Part shown: piece after piece, positions 23,594 through 35,688 of the stretch
Layout: every line of letters begins with the position of its first letter
Numbering within the stretch: position 1 is the stretch's first letter
Source: Podospora pseudocomata
Lineage: Eukaryota; Ascomycota; Sordariomycetes; Sordariales; Podosporaceae
Assembly (NCBI RefSeq): GCF_035222375.1
Contig: NW_026946366.1
Coordinates: 1,364,001 to 1,428,000, forward strand
Direction: 5' to 3'
DNA length: 64,000 nt
Made by a program: the position numbers and the translations under genes
Notes under the pieces: generated by a model
Told to the model about the DNA's origin: nothing
The model's database searches: none
The model's input: the letters and a program-made list of their open reading frames with translations, nothing else

Positions 23594-26529
23594 TCATTCC
23601 CTCCCATTCCCACCCCCAGCCGCCGCAGGCCCAGGAGCACCAACCAACCACCCAACCCCACTAACCAACGTCCCCATCGCCGCATTCTTCAACTGATCCC
23701 TCTTCCTCGCCCTCTGTTGTCCACCCTCCCCGTCATGACTTCCACCAGTAGGACTCACCACCTCCCCTCCCCCCGACCTAGCACTATCCATACTGCCCCT
23801 CTCGCTCCCATTCTTATCCCTCCCCCCAGCCAAACCCCCCACAACCCCCCTCCCCAACCCCCCCAGCGCCCCCCCAGCAGCCCTCTGCAGCCCACTCAGC
23901 GCGCTCAAATTCCTCGGCGCCGTCAATCCCGTCGCCCTCGCCAAATCAAACAAACTCATCGGCGCCTCCTCCTCCTTACTATCCCGTCCCCTACTGCTCC
24001 CACCAACCCGTGCTTGTTTTACCTTGTTCGTACTGTTAAACCCCCCCGGCATGTTTGTGCCCGAGACACTATCCCCCCTCCAATCCCACTCCTCCTCCCT
24101 CTCCTCCTCCTGCCTAACCTTCACCTCCAGCTCCTCCTCCGCCCGTCGATAAACATTCAAAATCTCCTGCAGCGTCGCCCCCGGCGCGATCCTCAACGCA
24201 ACGCTCAAACACTCAATCCTCTGCTCCAAGTGCCTAATCTCTTCGTTCGCGCTCCCGGTCCCAAAATGCGTCGGCTTGGTCGTCCTCGCCGTGCGCCGGT
24301 ACTTCCCCGCCTGCAGCGCCACTCGCCACGAGTAATCATCTTTTTGTTGGCCGGTAGCAGGAGAATCGAGACGGGTGACGACAAAAGAGTAGGCTGTCTC
24401 GAAATCTTCTTCTGTTAAAGCCGCGTCGATGCACATGGCTGTGATGCGTTGAGACACCTGTTCTGGCGGGTGCGGGAGAGAGGATAGATGAGAGGAAGAA
24501 GGAGATTGTTTAACCAGCCCGGCTTGGACCATCCGGTTGCCCAGGTCGACAAAGTCCTGGAGCCGGGTGTATGATTTGGGGTTTTGCTCGAGGATTTTGC
24601 CAATGATGGAGATCGGATCCGAGTGCACCCGCAGGACAATAGGGGTGAAGGGTTCGCCTTGTTTGAGGACTAGACGGTATTCACTTAGGGCGTGGGTGGC
24701 TTGGAGGAGGGCCTCGACTTTCTGGGCGAGGGGGTGGGATTTGGGGAGGGTGGAGGGGAAGGCTTTGATTCTGAGGGAGGACTATTAGTATGGAGAAAGT
24801 GAGAGGAGTTGAGAATGCGTTGGCTTACATCTCATCACACTTCTTGAGCCCACCGCGAGTGCGGTTGGGATTGGAAGCGTTGTCGTAGGCTGTCATGGCG
24901 GTGGCGTAGACCGTGTCTTGCAGCACCTTCTCGTCCAGGGGCCTGTCAGGGGCGTCTTCGTACAACGACCGCGCCAAGGAGTAGCCTTTCGGCAGTTAGT
25001 AAAGAGAGAACAGAACCTAGAAGAAACAACCTACGTGTGTTGAAAAGCAACGCCTTGAGAATCTCAACCTCCAAAAACTCTTTTTTCAACTTGCTGAACA
25101 CCCCCTTAGGAGTGGCCTCAAGAGACACCTCCTCAGCACCCCAATCCCGAAGCCAGAGAATCTCATTTCTCGCCCCCAACCAATATTTATCGTCTGTCTT
25201 TGGGCCGTTGTGGTTGAGATGATGAATCAACTTGCTGGCCTGTTCTTTCTGGTCACGTTCGTCTTGTAACAAGGCGAGCTCTCCGGCTCTTCTAATGGTG
25301 CAAGCTTGGCCGGCATGGGTGAGAAGATGAGCACTGAGAATCAGTGCCTCCAAGAAAGCGACAGCAGAGTTGTCGGGCGCCGTCAAAATATTCGATGAAG
25401 CCAACAGATCATTCCGCATAAACGTCGCGGTTTTGGTGGAGATGATGTTCTCAGATATTTGCTCGGCAAGGGGCGGCAGGAGTGCGACAGCTGAGGGAAA
25501 AGGGGGCAGCGGATCTAAACCACGGAGGTTCGCAACCTGAGCCACGATACTATATGCCCCCTCAATCGCCTCAGATGACGCTTCCGGAAGCACATAGGCC
25601 GATGCCAATGCTGCTTGCGCATAGGTTCGCTGCACACGGTCTTGCTGTTGCTCTGTCAACTCCAGCTTCCCCCAGCCGGCCAGGTCAGCATCTCCTGGAC
25701 CACCCCACTGTTGAATAGCATTGACGGCCACCCTCCAGTTCTTTGACGCTTGCGTGGTGAGCCAGCGAAGAACCTCGTCGTATCCGGCACAAATCCCGTC
25801 GTCTTCCTCGCCGTTGGGAGAAACGATACTACGTCTCCTGGTCTTCCACTTCTTTTCGTCCACAAGCCATGGACCGATTAGACCCCGCAAGTCTCGTCCT
25901 ACTACGGGCAAGTCCTCTTCCCTGGCTCCGGTCCGAGACAGTAACAGATTGACGGCAACACGATCTGGGAGTTCCTGAAAAGCAGACAAGGTGTATTGAA
26001 TTGGATCCTCTGGGTGGTATTCGCAGTTTCGTCGTAAAAGCGGCAAGATTGTCGAGATCAAAAGGGTCCGCACGTATGCCGACTGATCCATGAACGGCAG
26101 CAACAAGGTCGGGAGCTCCGCGAGCAAGCCAGCCTCCTCGTCCACCTTGTATGACCTCCGGACAAGGAAGGAGGTGATAGGGTCATCCCCAACCTCTTTT
26201 GGTGTATCCTTGAAAGTCAAGGGCAGTAGTCGAAGCTTGCGCACCCGCTTTGTCGCATCTCCCTCGGCTAGCGTCTCTACAGATGAAGCATCGACGTCAT
26301 GGTTGGTGTTTTCTGAAAGGGTTCCCTTTTCGATCTTCTCGAGAAATCCGACGTATTCGTTTGATTGTAAGGTTTCGGGGAGGTATGTCAGGAGAATACG
26401 CAACACCAGGTCTTTGCGCAAGACAGTGTCATGGCGGGCAGCAAGGACAGCCAAGCTATCGATATCGGCCTGAACAGCAAAGTGCACGGCAAGGAGGACC
26501 AGCTTTGCCGGTGATAGTGAGAGGGTCAT
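23594..26529 (-). CDS. SEC39: Sec39-domain protein (Dsl1 tethering complex)
   Basis: Sec39 is part of the Dsl1/NRZ complex, which tethers Golgi-derived COPI vesicles at the ER. Exons 25035-26529, 24829-24985 and 23594-24770 give 942 residues. Introns of 49 nt (GTAGGT, TACTAAC, AAAG) and 58 nt (GTAAGC ... CAG) keep the frame. The opening LSPAKLVLLAVHFAVQADIDSL and the helical body (DTVLRKDLVLRILLTYLPETL, FNTRYSLARSLYEDAPDRPLDEK) fit the Sec39 domain. The last 150 residues are Gly/Ala/Ser-rich and probably disordered, which is common in fungal homologs. The N-terminus lies 451 bp from the divergent complex I gene. Confidence 0.86.
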
Positions 26530-26980
26530 TATTTTCGAGGCTCCTGTATCCGAGATCCGTACTATCGACCTAGAGAATGAATGGAACGGTGCAAAATCGC
26601 ATGTCGAATCACGTCGGATATGGCTTCACATGGCAACTTGTCAGTCAACGACAAGGACACGGAGCTGAGAGCTTCCACAAACAGCAGTTGGGGATCATGA
26701 ACACATTCGCTCTTGGCATCTTTCCCCAAGAAAGCGGCAGGGATAGGGGTCAGCCAGCCAATCGAAGGCCGGGCATTTCGCCCGCAGTCCGTCATTGTGG
26801 GTCATCCCTGCTGTGGCTTGACCTGCAAAAGTGTGGCTGCCGCTCTCCCGTGCGTGTCTCTGTTGCTGGCCAAGCTCCAAGTGGGAACATCACATTGACT
26901 TTGGACGCCGACGACATTCGCGACCTCCCCTCAACTTCCCCTCCTGCCACACCACAAACAGGGAAATTCATAGCCCATCA
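26530..26980. other. Divergent promoter between SEC39 and the complex I gene
   Basis: No gene is seen. A CCAAT box lies at 26758-26762, about 220 bp above the complex I subunit ATG. The CCAAT-binding (HAP) complex often acts on respiratory genes in fungi; that link is inference. Confidence 0.45.
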
Positions 26981-27441
26981 TGGCGTCCGGATACGGCGTG
27001 AACGGCGGTGGGTAGCCTGGACACGTCCCAATGGCCTCAATTGGCCCTCACCTAGCAACATATAAACTAACAATGCCCTCGCAGGCCCGTCTCGGTGCTT
27101 CCCCTTTTGGCAGGAGCTGCTCTCGTGCTACGTTGTCAACACCACCGAATTCGATGACTCTGGAAAGGCCAAGTGCGCCGGGCACATGGAGGACTACTAC
27201 GAGTGCTTGCACCACAGAAAGGAGGTTAGCGACTGCCCCGAGCGCCGGCGCAAACATCATAGGGAACCTCTCGCTGATCGAGATTGTGATACAGGCTGCC
27301 AGAGTCAAGGCCCTGCAGGCTGCTTACAGAGCTGCCGAGGCCAAGAAGCTGAAAGAGAATCCTCCGAATGCTACGCAAATAAGGAATCTGGGGCTGCTAG
27401 ACAAGGAGGACGACACAAAGAAGGTGCTTGGATCGAGCTAG
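26981..27441 (+). CDS. NDUFS5: Mitochondrial complex I subunit, NDUFS5 (15 kDa, twin CX9C) type
   Basis: A small accessory subunit of NADH:ubiquinone oxidoreductase on the intermembrane-space side. Exons 26981-27008, 27085-27224 and 27295-27441 give 104 residues. Introns are 76 nt (GTGGGT ... CTAAC ... GCAG) and 70 nt (GTTAGC ... ACAG). The spliced text MASGYGVNGGPSRCFPFWQE has the fungal NDUFS5 N-terminus. The twin CX9C pairs are CFPFWQELLSC and CAGHMEDYYEC, which form the disulfide-linked hairpin and imply Mia40 import. Two overlapping longer frames read through the introns and are not the product. Confidence 0.86.
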
Positions 27442-27984
27442 ACGGGGCCGATGAGAGAATAGACGTTTTCGATGTGCATATACAATTACTGGCGGTGGTT
27501 TGCAACCCTGCAATGGTGAGAAACGAAGCTGATACATTCATGTCAGCCGAGCTCTGGAAAATGGTGACTTGTTCGTTGATAATGGGTTGGGTTTGGTTTG
27601 TGCTGCGGTAGGCCAAGTGAAGCATATCTTCTGAACCACTGAGAGAGCTTTGCAGGGCTCGGATGTAAACAAATACCGGGAGCAACTCAGCAGAGCCCAG
27701 GAGCCAGAACCTGAAGGGCAGACGCCTGTGTCTCCGCAAACCATGCTCCGAGTGGAAACTTCACCTGCGTGCCTTCCGTCTTGTCTGGTCTGGCAGTGAG
27801 TGCATTCACTTCTCTCAGGTTTGGCCCTTCCTTTCCAGCGACTTTCCTTCTTCTCGACCAGGCTGTCGACCATTTTGGTTCCTGCTTGCATCTTGTTTGC
27901 GCATCCGGGAAGCCTTCAGGCCCACAGAGTCGCCTTTTCTTTCGACATTTCATTTCCTCCAGTCACTCGTTGATTTCCTTCAAG
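27442..27984. other. Intergenic
   Basis: I see no gene. The stretch is 3' flank of the complex I gene followed by the pyrimidine-rich leader of the next one. The frame of the next gene is open back to 27769, but that part reads like 5' untranslated sequence. Confidence 0.5.
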
Positions 27985-29894
27985 ATGCCTAGCCTCCGAG
28001 GCATCGAGATTTCCATCTCTACGAGCCCAGACGATGAACGAATCCCCGAGTACCCGCATCCAGAAGGTTCGAGATGTCCAGCTCGTAGCTTCTCTCAGAC
28101 TGTTCCCGACGATATCCCCAAGAGCTTGGCCACGACCTTTCACCCAACCCCGGCTCAGTACCACAAGTATGGGCCGTCAGTGTCTGTCTACATTCCATCT
28201 GTTTCTGGTGAGATTTTCGACCGAAGATGGTGCAGAGGCATCCGCTAATTCGGTCCAGGAACTCGTTTCTCAATCAACTATGCCGTCAATGCTCCGCCGC
28301 CTTCCCCTTGCAAGTTTGTTTTCTTTCGACTCTACATGAACGCCAGGCCCATTTCCGCCTGGGGGATTGAACCAGCTGTCAAGGATAATGGAAGGGTAGT
28401 CAAGTCCCTCTGGGCGCCAACATCTCGATACATGGACCAAGTCGGGATCGAAAGCCGCAACTTCGTCTTCTTGCCAGGCCAGGAGCACAAATCTGTGGCA
28501 GAGGATGGCGGTTTGATTGAGATACAAGCCTTTCGCGCTAAAGCACGGCGGGCTAGAGCTCCAAAGCTGGAAGAATATCGACTCCAAGACAACTATGGCA
28601 TAGCGTAAGTGTCTTTGACCGCGAGTTGTCAACTCTGTCCTCTAACTTCAATGCTAGGGCTCCCAGTGTTGGTCTTGTTGAACAACCTCAAGACATGTGT
28701 TACTACACCTTCATATTGATGGATCCCAAGGAGTCACCCTTTGCCTCGTTCCGTTTTCACTACCGCACCTGGAGTAACCTCGAGCAGCTGAACTTGATCC
28801 CCACAAAGGAGCTCGACTTTCTCCGAAACATCTCGCCAAACACAAAGCGTGATAGCGGCCCAAGTATCGACTCCACCGAGAACGGTTCATCGGAAGAGGT
28901 CCGGTCTCCTTTGGAGAATTCGGATGAGGCAGTCTTTGACGACAGCGAAGAGGTGGAACAAGAAAACGTCTTGCGTCGCAAACCCTCGGTCTACGTGCTC
29001 AACACGCCACCCGAGCGGTTCCAGGTTTCCACATCCAAGGCTGTGCTGCCCCAGCCGAGCAAAGCACTTAGGGATTGCTACCGTGAGTCGTATCTCCAGC
29101 GTCCTCTGCCAGAACTCCCCATTCACCAGCCTTCTGGCAGACCTTCACGACGATCCTCGGCTGCATCTGCCGTCTCTGCAGTGTCGGGAGCTCCCTCGAT
29201 AACGCCTTCGCTTTGCCAACATATCGACGATGACTCTTTTAGTTTGGATAACACCGAGTTTGGCGTTGCAGCGGTAGCGAAGAGGGTTAGGTCGCCCGAG
29301 TCTGTGAGGCAGCTTGTCACCCCTGAGGCGGATGAGAATATTGATGTTGGCAACGAAGAGGAGTATTCAATTTCTAATTATGAAATGTCGCCTCTTTCGA
29401 CGAATGGATCGATCACCGAGTCGAGGTTGTCTCCTGGGGGGTATTACCCGATGACAGGAAGCAAGTTTGATAATGGACTGGCGAGTTTTTCGCCACCGCA
29501 TCGACACCAAGCTGCTTACCCGCTCAGGCAGTATACCAGGCCGCCGTCGATGTCGTTTTTCCATCCTCAGCAAGAGAATCATCATCAGAATATTGATCAG
29601 TTGATCACTCAGCAGGAGACGCTGACGTTGACGGAGGCGCAGTGGATGAGCCGCAGTCCTTCTCCTCCACAGACGACGCAAGGAGGAGATGATGGGAGAC
29701 GACGTGTTTGGAGCCCGAAGGCGGCGGAGAGGGTTGGGAGTAGGGAGGGCCTTTTTTCTGGGTTGAAGAAGAAGAAGTTTAGTGCTTCACCTAGGAAGCT
29801 TGCGCAGATGGTTAGGAGGAGGGAGGTCTCTGTTGGTAATAAGGGGGAGACGGGGAGTGAAGGGAGTGGGGAGAGGGTTGGGAACTGGATTTGA
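27985..29894 (+). CDS. Fungal protein of unknown function with a conserved-looking N-terminal domain
   Basis: I do not recognise a named family with certainty. Exons 27985-28207, 28259-28604 and 28658-29894 give 601 residues. Introns are 51 nt (GTGAGA ... TCCAG) and 53 nt (GTAAGT, CTAAC, CTAG). The first about 240 residues look like one beta-rich domain: LRGIEISISTSPDDE, VSVYIPSVSGTRFSINYAV, KFVFFRLYMNARPISAWGI, DMCYYTFILMDPKESPFASF, ending with FRFHYRTWSNLEQLNLIP. The layout recalls the fungal DUF7918-type proteins, but I cannot confirm that. The other about 350 residues are Ser/Pro-rich and acidic, then end in a basic stretch (SPRKLAQMVRRREV), suggesting a disordered, possibly nuclear, tail. 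There is no signal peptide or membrane segment. Confidence 0.8.
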
Positions 29895-30131
29895 TGTGGG
29901 TGTGAGCAGATGCTGCTTGGGGAACAGAAGTTTTCTTTTTTTTTTTTTTTTTTTAGGGAACAGGTCTTTTTGGGATGGTGTTTGGAATGTTGTGTTATAT
30001 TATACCCTGATGTACAGCTAGTTTACTGTTTGGTTTTCATGAAGGAAGATATGATATGTTACGTTGGGTGTCTTAAAGTACATATAAGGGGCTGCTGATA
30101 CTTTGCATGAGAGGAGTAATTTCCTAGATTA

Positions 30132-31131
30132 TTACCACCATTTCTCGCACAGGACCCTGCTCTTGTCTATGCCTAGACCTTGTGGGGAGGGAGAGGTCAG
30201 GCCGTCGACAAATTGGTCGGTCATGGAGGGTACACCGCATATGTAGACTGCCACGTCGTCTTTGTGCTCCCCGATGGCGTTTGAGACGTCGGAGAGGGAT
30301 ATCCTTCTCTTTTCGAAAGGGATGGATAAATGTTTGGTTGTTATTTCGTTTGTTGAGATGTTGTTTGTGTTATTGGGGCCACCAGTGGTGGTGAGGAAGA
30401 GCTTGATGTTGCCTTTCAGGGGGTCGTTTTGGTTGGAGAATAGATTGATGATTCGGTCGAGGAAGAGGGCTTGGGAGGTGTCGCCTGATTGGATTTTGCT
30501 GTTGGGGTCTTTGAGAGAGTAGAGGAGGGTGATTTCGGGTTGGGGGCGGGTGGTGGAGATGTGGGAGAGGATGCTGATTAGGGGGTTTATGCCAACTCCT
30601 CCTGCCACCAACACCAACTTTTTGAAGCCCGGGGGTGTGCTACTAGAGCTGGGAGAGGATAATAACGGCTGTTGTTCGGAGGGACGTGAGAATATTTGGG
30701 GCGGGTAGGTGAAGGAACCGCCTATGCGGATGCGGACGGGGGTGTGTAAGAGGGTGGAGGGGTCCTGCCAGAGGTAGGCTGCTGGGGGGTTGAGGGGGGA
30801 TTGCTGGATTGCTAGTTCCATGTGGGGGTGGGATGGGGGTGAGGTAATGGTGAAGCCGCCGGGTTTTTGGCAGGAGGGGAAGGGGGGGTAGTAGAGGTCT
30901 ACCCATTGGCCGGGGAGGAAGCTGATGGGGGGTTGGGAGGGTTGGGAGGGCGTGAGGTGGAAGAGGCGGATTGTGGGGGTTATGGGGGTTATGGTGGTTA
31001 TGAGGAGTTCGTGGAGGGACTGGAGGGATGTTAGTAGAGCTGGGGATGAAGGAGGACAGGGGAAGAGGTACGTTATCGCGGGGTTCGTGAGCGGTGCGGT
31101 CGATGTGGGTTGTTTTGTCGGTGGGGATCAT
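30132..31131 (-). CDS. FNR-like oxidoreductase (OXNAD1-type FAD/NAD-binding)
   Basis: A ferredoxin-reductase-type flavoprotein of the OXNAD1 group; its electron partner is unknown. Exons 31072-31131 and 30132-31019 give 315 residues. The 52-nt intron runs GTACCT ... CTAAC ... CCAG. The FAD-binding half has PISFLPGQWVDLYYPPFP and GGFTITSPPS (about residue 71). The NAD half has KLVLVAGGVGINPLISIL (about 160) and ends AVYICGVPSMTDQFVDGL ... RVLCEKWW, the usual C-terminus of the fold. The ATG at 31131 gives MIPTDKTTHIDRTAHEPRDN; the frame is open up to 31362, so a longer N-terminus, perhaps a mitochondrial leader, cannot be excluded. Confidence 0.83.
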
Positions 31132-31661
31132 GGTGGAGGTTTTGGTGGGGGTTTGAAGGATTTGGAGCCAAATTTGAGAAATCTTGGGAGAGATATGGAG
31201 AGTAATGATTAAGGCAAAGAACTGCGTTTTATAATCATCAAGTTCATAGATCAAGTGGTCAAAATGAGGCTGTTTACATACGCATTCTTGTGAGGTTGGA
31301 TCCGGGGTTAAGAGTGAGCATGAGGAGCTGGTTGACCCCACCAAGTTGGTCAGTTTGAGCAAGTACTCTTATTGCATGTAGTATTTCACAATACCTACAC
31401 TCTGGTTTTTCACCTAGGTATATCTTGACAAAGTCTAGAAAGATGTTTTGTGACCCTTTCTAACCTATATCTACAGAATCTGCAAAATAATATGCTGTGC
31501 TTGTGCCAGGTGTTGGTAACACATGTGAATGTGGTGAACTTGTTCAAGTTCCACATGCAGAAATGCCAAGGTGGGTTGGGTGTGGGCCTGGTCAGTGCGG
31601 TTGAGGCCACAGGGATCATGGCCTATCTAGCGGGAAAGCTGCCGGCAGGCAAGACAAACAG

Positions 31662-32209
31662 GTTCCCGTGACATCCAAAGTAAAGACAACAGCTGCTGCA
31701 CGCAACAAACCAGCAGTTGGTTTTCCATCTTTTCGTGCCTAAGGAACCTATGAGCTTTTGGATCGTGTCCACCGCAAGAACAGTCTCAAGCTCTCCAAGC
31801 TGGAGCAATCAAGGTATGCCTGATCTTGCGCGCGCACATGGTAGAGGGCCCCACTAACCTAGAACCCTACCGGTCACATTTTCTGTACAGGAACGCGCAA
31901 GATCCACCAGAGCACTCTTCACCTGCTCCGAGAAACTCGCACGAAACTGGAACCAGGACAGCGACCCTGCTGACTCCCTCCGCTCCCACAGCTGCCCAGG
32001 ATGCGAAAAGTGCGAAAGAGTAAGCCCTTGATCTACCTGTGATGCCAGGCGAACTCTTCTGTGCAGCGTAACCTAACCTTATTGACAGGAAGGAGCTCGA
32101 CTACCACCGCACCGCACACACCTTTCCAGACTATGGGTATTGCGCCTGTGTCCATGAACCTGTCCTGACAACGCCGAAGCTAATCACTGCCTGTGGTAAA
32201 GCCCTGTAA
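31662..32209 (+). pseudogene. Probable decayed small host gene (three-exon remnant)
   Basis: Three protein-like islands lie in order on the plus strand, with two consensus introns between them: 31814-31890 (GTATGC, CTAAC, ACAG) and 32020-32088 (GTAAGC, CTAAC, ACAG). Exon A in one frame gives KPAVGFPSFRA, a TAA at 31740-31742, then GTYELLDRVHRKNSLKLSK. Exon B has IHQSTLHLLRETRTKLEPGQ, but one frame off. Exon C returns to the exon A frame with KELDYHRTAHTFPDYGY and a stop at 32207. No ATG opens the exon A frame; a GTG sits at 31668. This pattern fits a gene that has lost its start, gained a stop and shifted frame. Assembly error or an unusual splice pattern are alternatives. I do not recognise the family. 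Confidence 0.4.
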
Positions 32210-32223
32210 AGCGCAGTGTCGAC

Positions 32224-35200
32224 ATGTCTCTCCGATCGGTGTTCAAATCACTTGTACGTCTCGACTTCATTGCAATCATAATGCAGGATTGCTACTAACT
32301 TTCCTAGAATCCCTGGGGCGCGAAAGCCGTCAACACCCTCGATTCGAGCCCCAAGAAGACGACCGAAAGGCCACAATCGGCCCATTCCAATGACTCTCGA
32401 GAAACACCACGAGCGAAGCGGCAGAAGACGAGCCGGGATACCGAAGTAATACCACGAGGGTCACAAGAGTCTATTGAGGAATTCCCGTCTCAACCGATTC
32501 AATCGCGGGGTCACACGTACAGCCCCTCAATATCTCCTTCGCCTATCAGTTCGCATGTTCCTATGTGGAATTCACATGCAATGGCTGAGTACCAGGGTCG
32601 AGGCAATCGCCGCCACCGGCATAGGTCTCTTGGTAGCAACAAGAGTCAGTCCTCGGCCGAGGACGTTCCCAGTGCGTTCGGTCAGAAATACACTGCCCCC
32701 GATAATCAAGAACAAACTCGGTCTAAAGTGCAAAGCGATGCGGCCGACTTGGAGATTCTGAGGAATATATCAGCCCACTTACAGCCTGCCCAACCCAAGG
32801 GGAAGAAGAGACTGAAACAGGAATCCCACGAAGACGACGAGCTGGCAATGGGTCATACGCCCAATGATAGCAAAAAGCGCCAGCCAGGGCCCAGCGTCTC
32901 TCGCAGGGGCGATATAGTCCCTACACAATTCCCCAGAAAGGCAGCCAACGGTCGTGAGGACTGTCAGTCTCTTGGAGATTCCGAACGCTTCACTGTTTCT
33001 GCAGCAGTCTGCTACCGGAATTACTATTATGTGGCTGGTGAGAAAGGCGGGACAGATGCATGCTACATGCAAGCACATCATGATAAACCTCAGGCGGAAC
33101 TTCGCGCCTTTACACAAGATGGAAACCCCCACGGGACGCAACAGTGGCTCAAGCTTACAAACAAGATCAAAGCCTTGCATTTTCACCCGTCCAGTAGCCT
33201 CATTAAGGTCACTCAACCCACTGATACATCTCTGGACATCGGTAAACTGCTGGTCATCAAGTTTGCGACTCCTCAGGATGCTTCATCTGTTGCTCGTTGG
33301 GCTACAAGGGTTCTCAAGGTAAAGGTGGTGGAAGAGGAAGACAGGTACATATCCTCGAAGCATTTCGTCCTCCGCCCTCGCTAACCATACTCTAGTAACA
33401 AGCTCCATGCCATTTATGACAAAGCACTCGGTGAAATCAATCGAGACACCCCATGGTCATCAGCAGGCATAGTCGCTGGTGCGGGATCTCCTAATGCTCA
33501 GCCTCCCGATGCTGGCAAGGCACGGGGCACCAGTGCTAGCATTACACCCAGCCAAGTCTCACCCTCGAACAAACCGAGAACCACCATCCGCGGTTCCATG
33601 CAAGTTTCGGAGCCCGCAACACCCCAACCAGTCGCGACTTACGGCAGACGATCTTTGAGGTCAACTCATGGATCAACGACAGATGCGACTTCCGCTCCAA
33701 TTGATGTAGATCTATCATTATCGCCTGAGACCCCTCCTCCGCCCCGTTGGTCTTTGCAAAACAGGAGCTGGTTGGAAGACTGGAAGACACCGCTACAATT
33801 TGGCAGAGTACAGGTGACCAAGGATGACATACCAAGACTGGATGAGGGCCAGTATCTGAACGATAGCATCATTGAATTTGGTTTAAAGTACCTTTTTGAA
33901 AAATTCACTGACAAGCATCCCGATCTCAGCAAGCGAGTCTACATGCACAACAGCTTTTTCTACACGAGTTTGACCGGGGACGGTGGCAACCAATTCAAGT
34001 ACGAGAATGTCAAAAGATGGACTGCAAAGGTGGATCTGCTGTCCTATGACTACATTGTCGTCCCAATCAACCAGCACTTCCACTGGTGGGTTGCCATAAT
34101 TTGCAACCCAGGGAAACTTGATCCGGCTGTTCGTCAGACGGCAAAAGAAGCCGAAGCCACGATCCCTATCGACGTCGAAATGACTGATGCACCAAAGCTG
34201 GTTACGTCTGATGTTGTGGACAAAGCCACCGATGGCAAACCCGGATTTCGCCCATCAGCTTCTACTCAGCCAAAGCAACGCAAGCCTGCTTATAGCCTTG
34301 ATGACCCCAGAATCATTCTGTTGGACTCGCTCGGATCTAGTCACGGCCCTGCCGTTAAGAACCTCCGCCGATATCTCGTTGAAGAGTTCGAAGACAAGCG
34401 TGGCAGGAGGCTTGAGCAAGGTGATTGGCCAACTCGCCTTGGGATGAAGGCCACTAATATACCGCAGCAATCAAATCTCACAGACTGCGGAGTCTATGTC
34501 CTTGGATACGTGCAAGAGTTTGTCAAGGATCCAGATACCTTCGTCAAGGCTCTGCTGTCTAAGGAGCCGCACGAATGGGCATTAAGTGCCCCCCTATTGC
34601 GAACGCTCTGGAGGGATACTATCTTCTACGAAAAGAGTATGACCCGCACAGAGCCTGGCCGGCAGCAAAATGCGGGGATGATCTATCCCATGTCCGCGGA
34701 GAGAATGACAAAACTTTTTGCTCAAAGCGCCAAACTGAGCACCTCTCCTTCTCGCGATTCGGCTGTGGGCCGGAGGGAGGAATCACGACATGCAGCTGTA
34801 CCAGAGCCGCTCAGACCTGTGGGAATGGCGGGAGAACCGGCGCAAGGGCGAATAGGGTCTCCTGTAGAGGCACCAAAGCCCGCGAAAACTGCAAAGGAGC
34901 CAGCAGGACGTATGATACCGACAGAAGGTGTGCAGGAGGTAACCAAGCCTATGGACCTCGTCGTCAACACACCCCTCATTCCTTCTATTGAGGATTCTAT
35001 CGAGGACTCCCCTACCCCAGAACCTCCTCAAATCACCGACCTCACCACACTTGTAGAGCCCGGTTTCTCGAAGCATGTGCCCAAGCTTAAAGAGCGCCCC
35101 GCTTCAAAGTTGGGGACTTCGCCGACGCGGCAATCATCTCATGCGGAAGATGATGAAGTCATGCTTGTCCCTTTGGGTCGCCCTGACTCCACATTGTTCA

Positions 35201-35688
35201 CGGCGAGGATATCTAGTTCCCCGGCGGAGGCAAAGAAAGCGGTTGATACGTCGGTGCAAGAGCTCGACGCAAAGTCATTCTACAACAAGTCAGCCACACC
35301 TCCTGGGCACACCAAGAATGCAAAGCCTCGCCAGCCGACGCGCCAGGTTGCCCTAATGTCACAGTCATCTCCCGCCCAGGCTCCCAATCCAAAACGTGCT
35401 GATGCTGGCTCCACGTCCACAGGGACGTCGAAGCGTCCTCATACCGGTTCCACGCCTACTGGGGTTTCTCGCCCAAAACGCCCTGGTGCCAGCTCTCCAC
35501 CTACCACGGGCTCTCAGTCGAGATATTTTAATGGTACCCCATCTCCAGGTCGGAGGCAGCGAGTGGCTACGAATGTAGGAGCTGCGTACACATCCGTGGG
35601 TTTTGCACCCACCAGGGAGGCTACCGTGGAGCAGAACTTGGCAGCGGTGAAGCATCATGAGCCGATCAATATTGATGACTCTGATTGA
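32224..35688 (+). CDS. ULP2: Ulp2-type SUMO protease (C48 cysteine peptidase)
   Basis: A nuclear desumoylating protease, closer to Ulp2/SENP6-7 than to Ulp1. Exons 32224-32253, 32308-33344 and 33396-35688 give 1,119 residues. Introns are 54 nt (GTACGT, TACTAAC, CTAG) and 51 nt (GTACAT, CTAAC, CTAG). A poorly conserved N-terminal part carries a folded-looking segment (about 260-360). The protease begins RVQVTKDDIPRLDEGQYLND. Catalytic residues are visible: His in QHFHWWVAI (about 582), Asp in IILLDSLGS (about 664), Gln in IPQQSNLTDC and Cys (about 719). A roughly 60-residue insert between His and Asp is typical of the Ulp2 branch. The last 350 residues are Pro/Ser/Thr-rich and end in an acidic INIDDSD patch that could bind SUMO. 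The tiny first exon is the least certain part. Confidence 0.88.
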
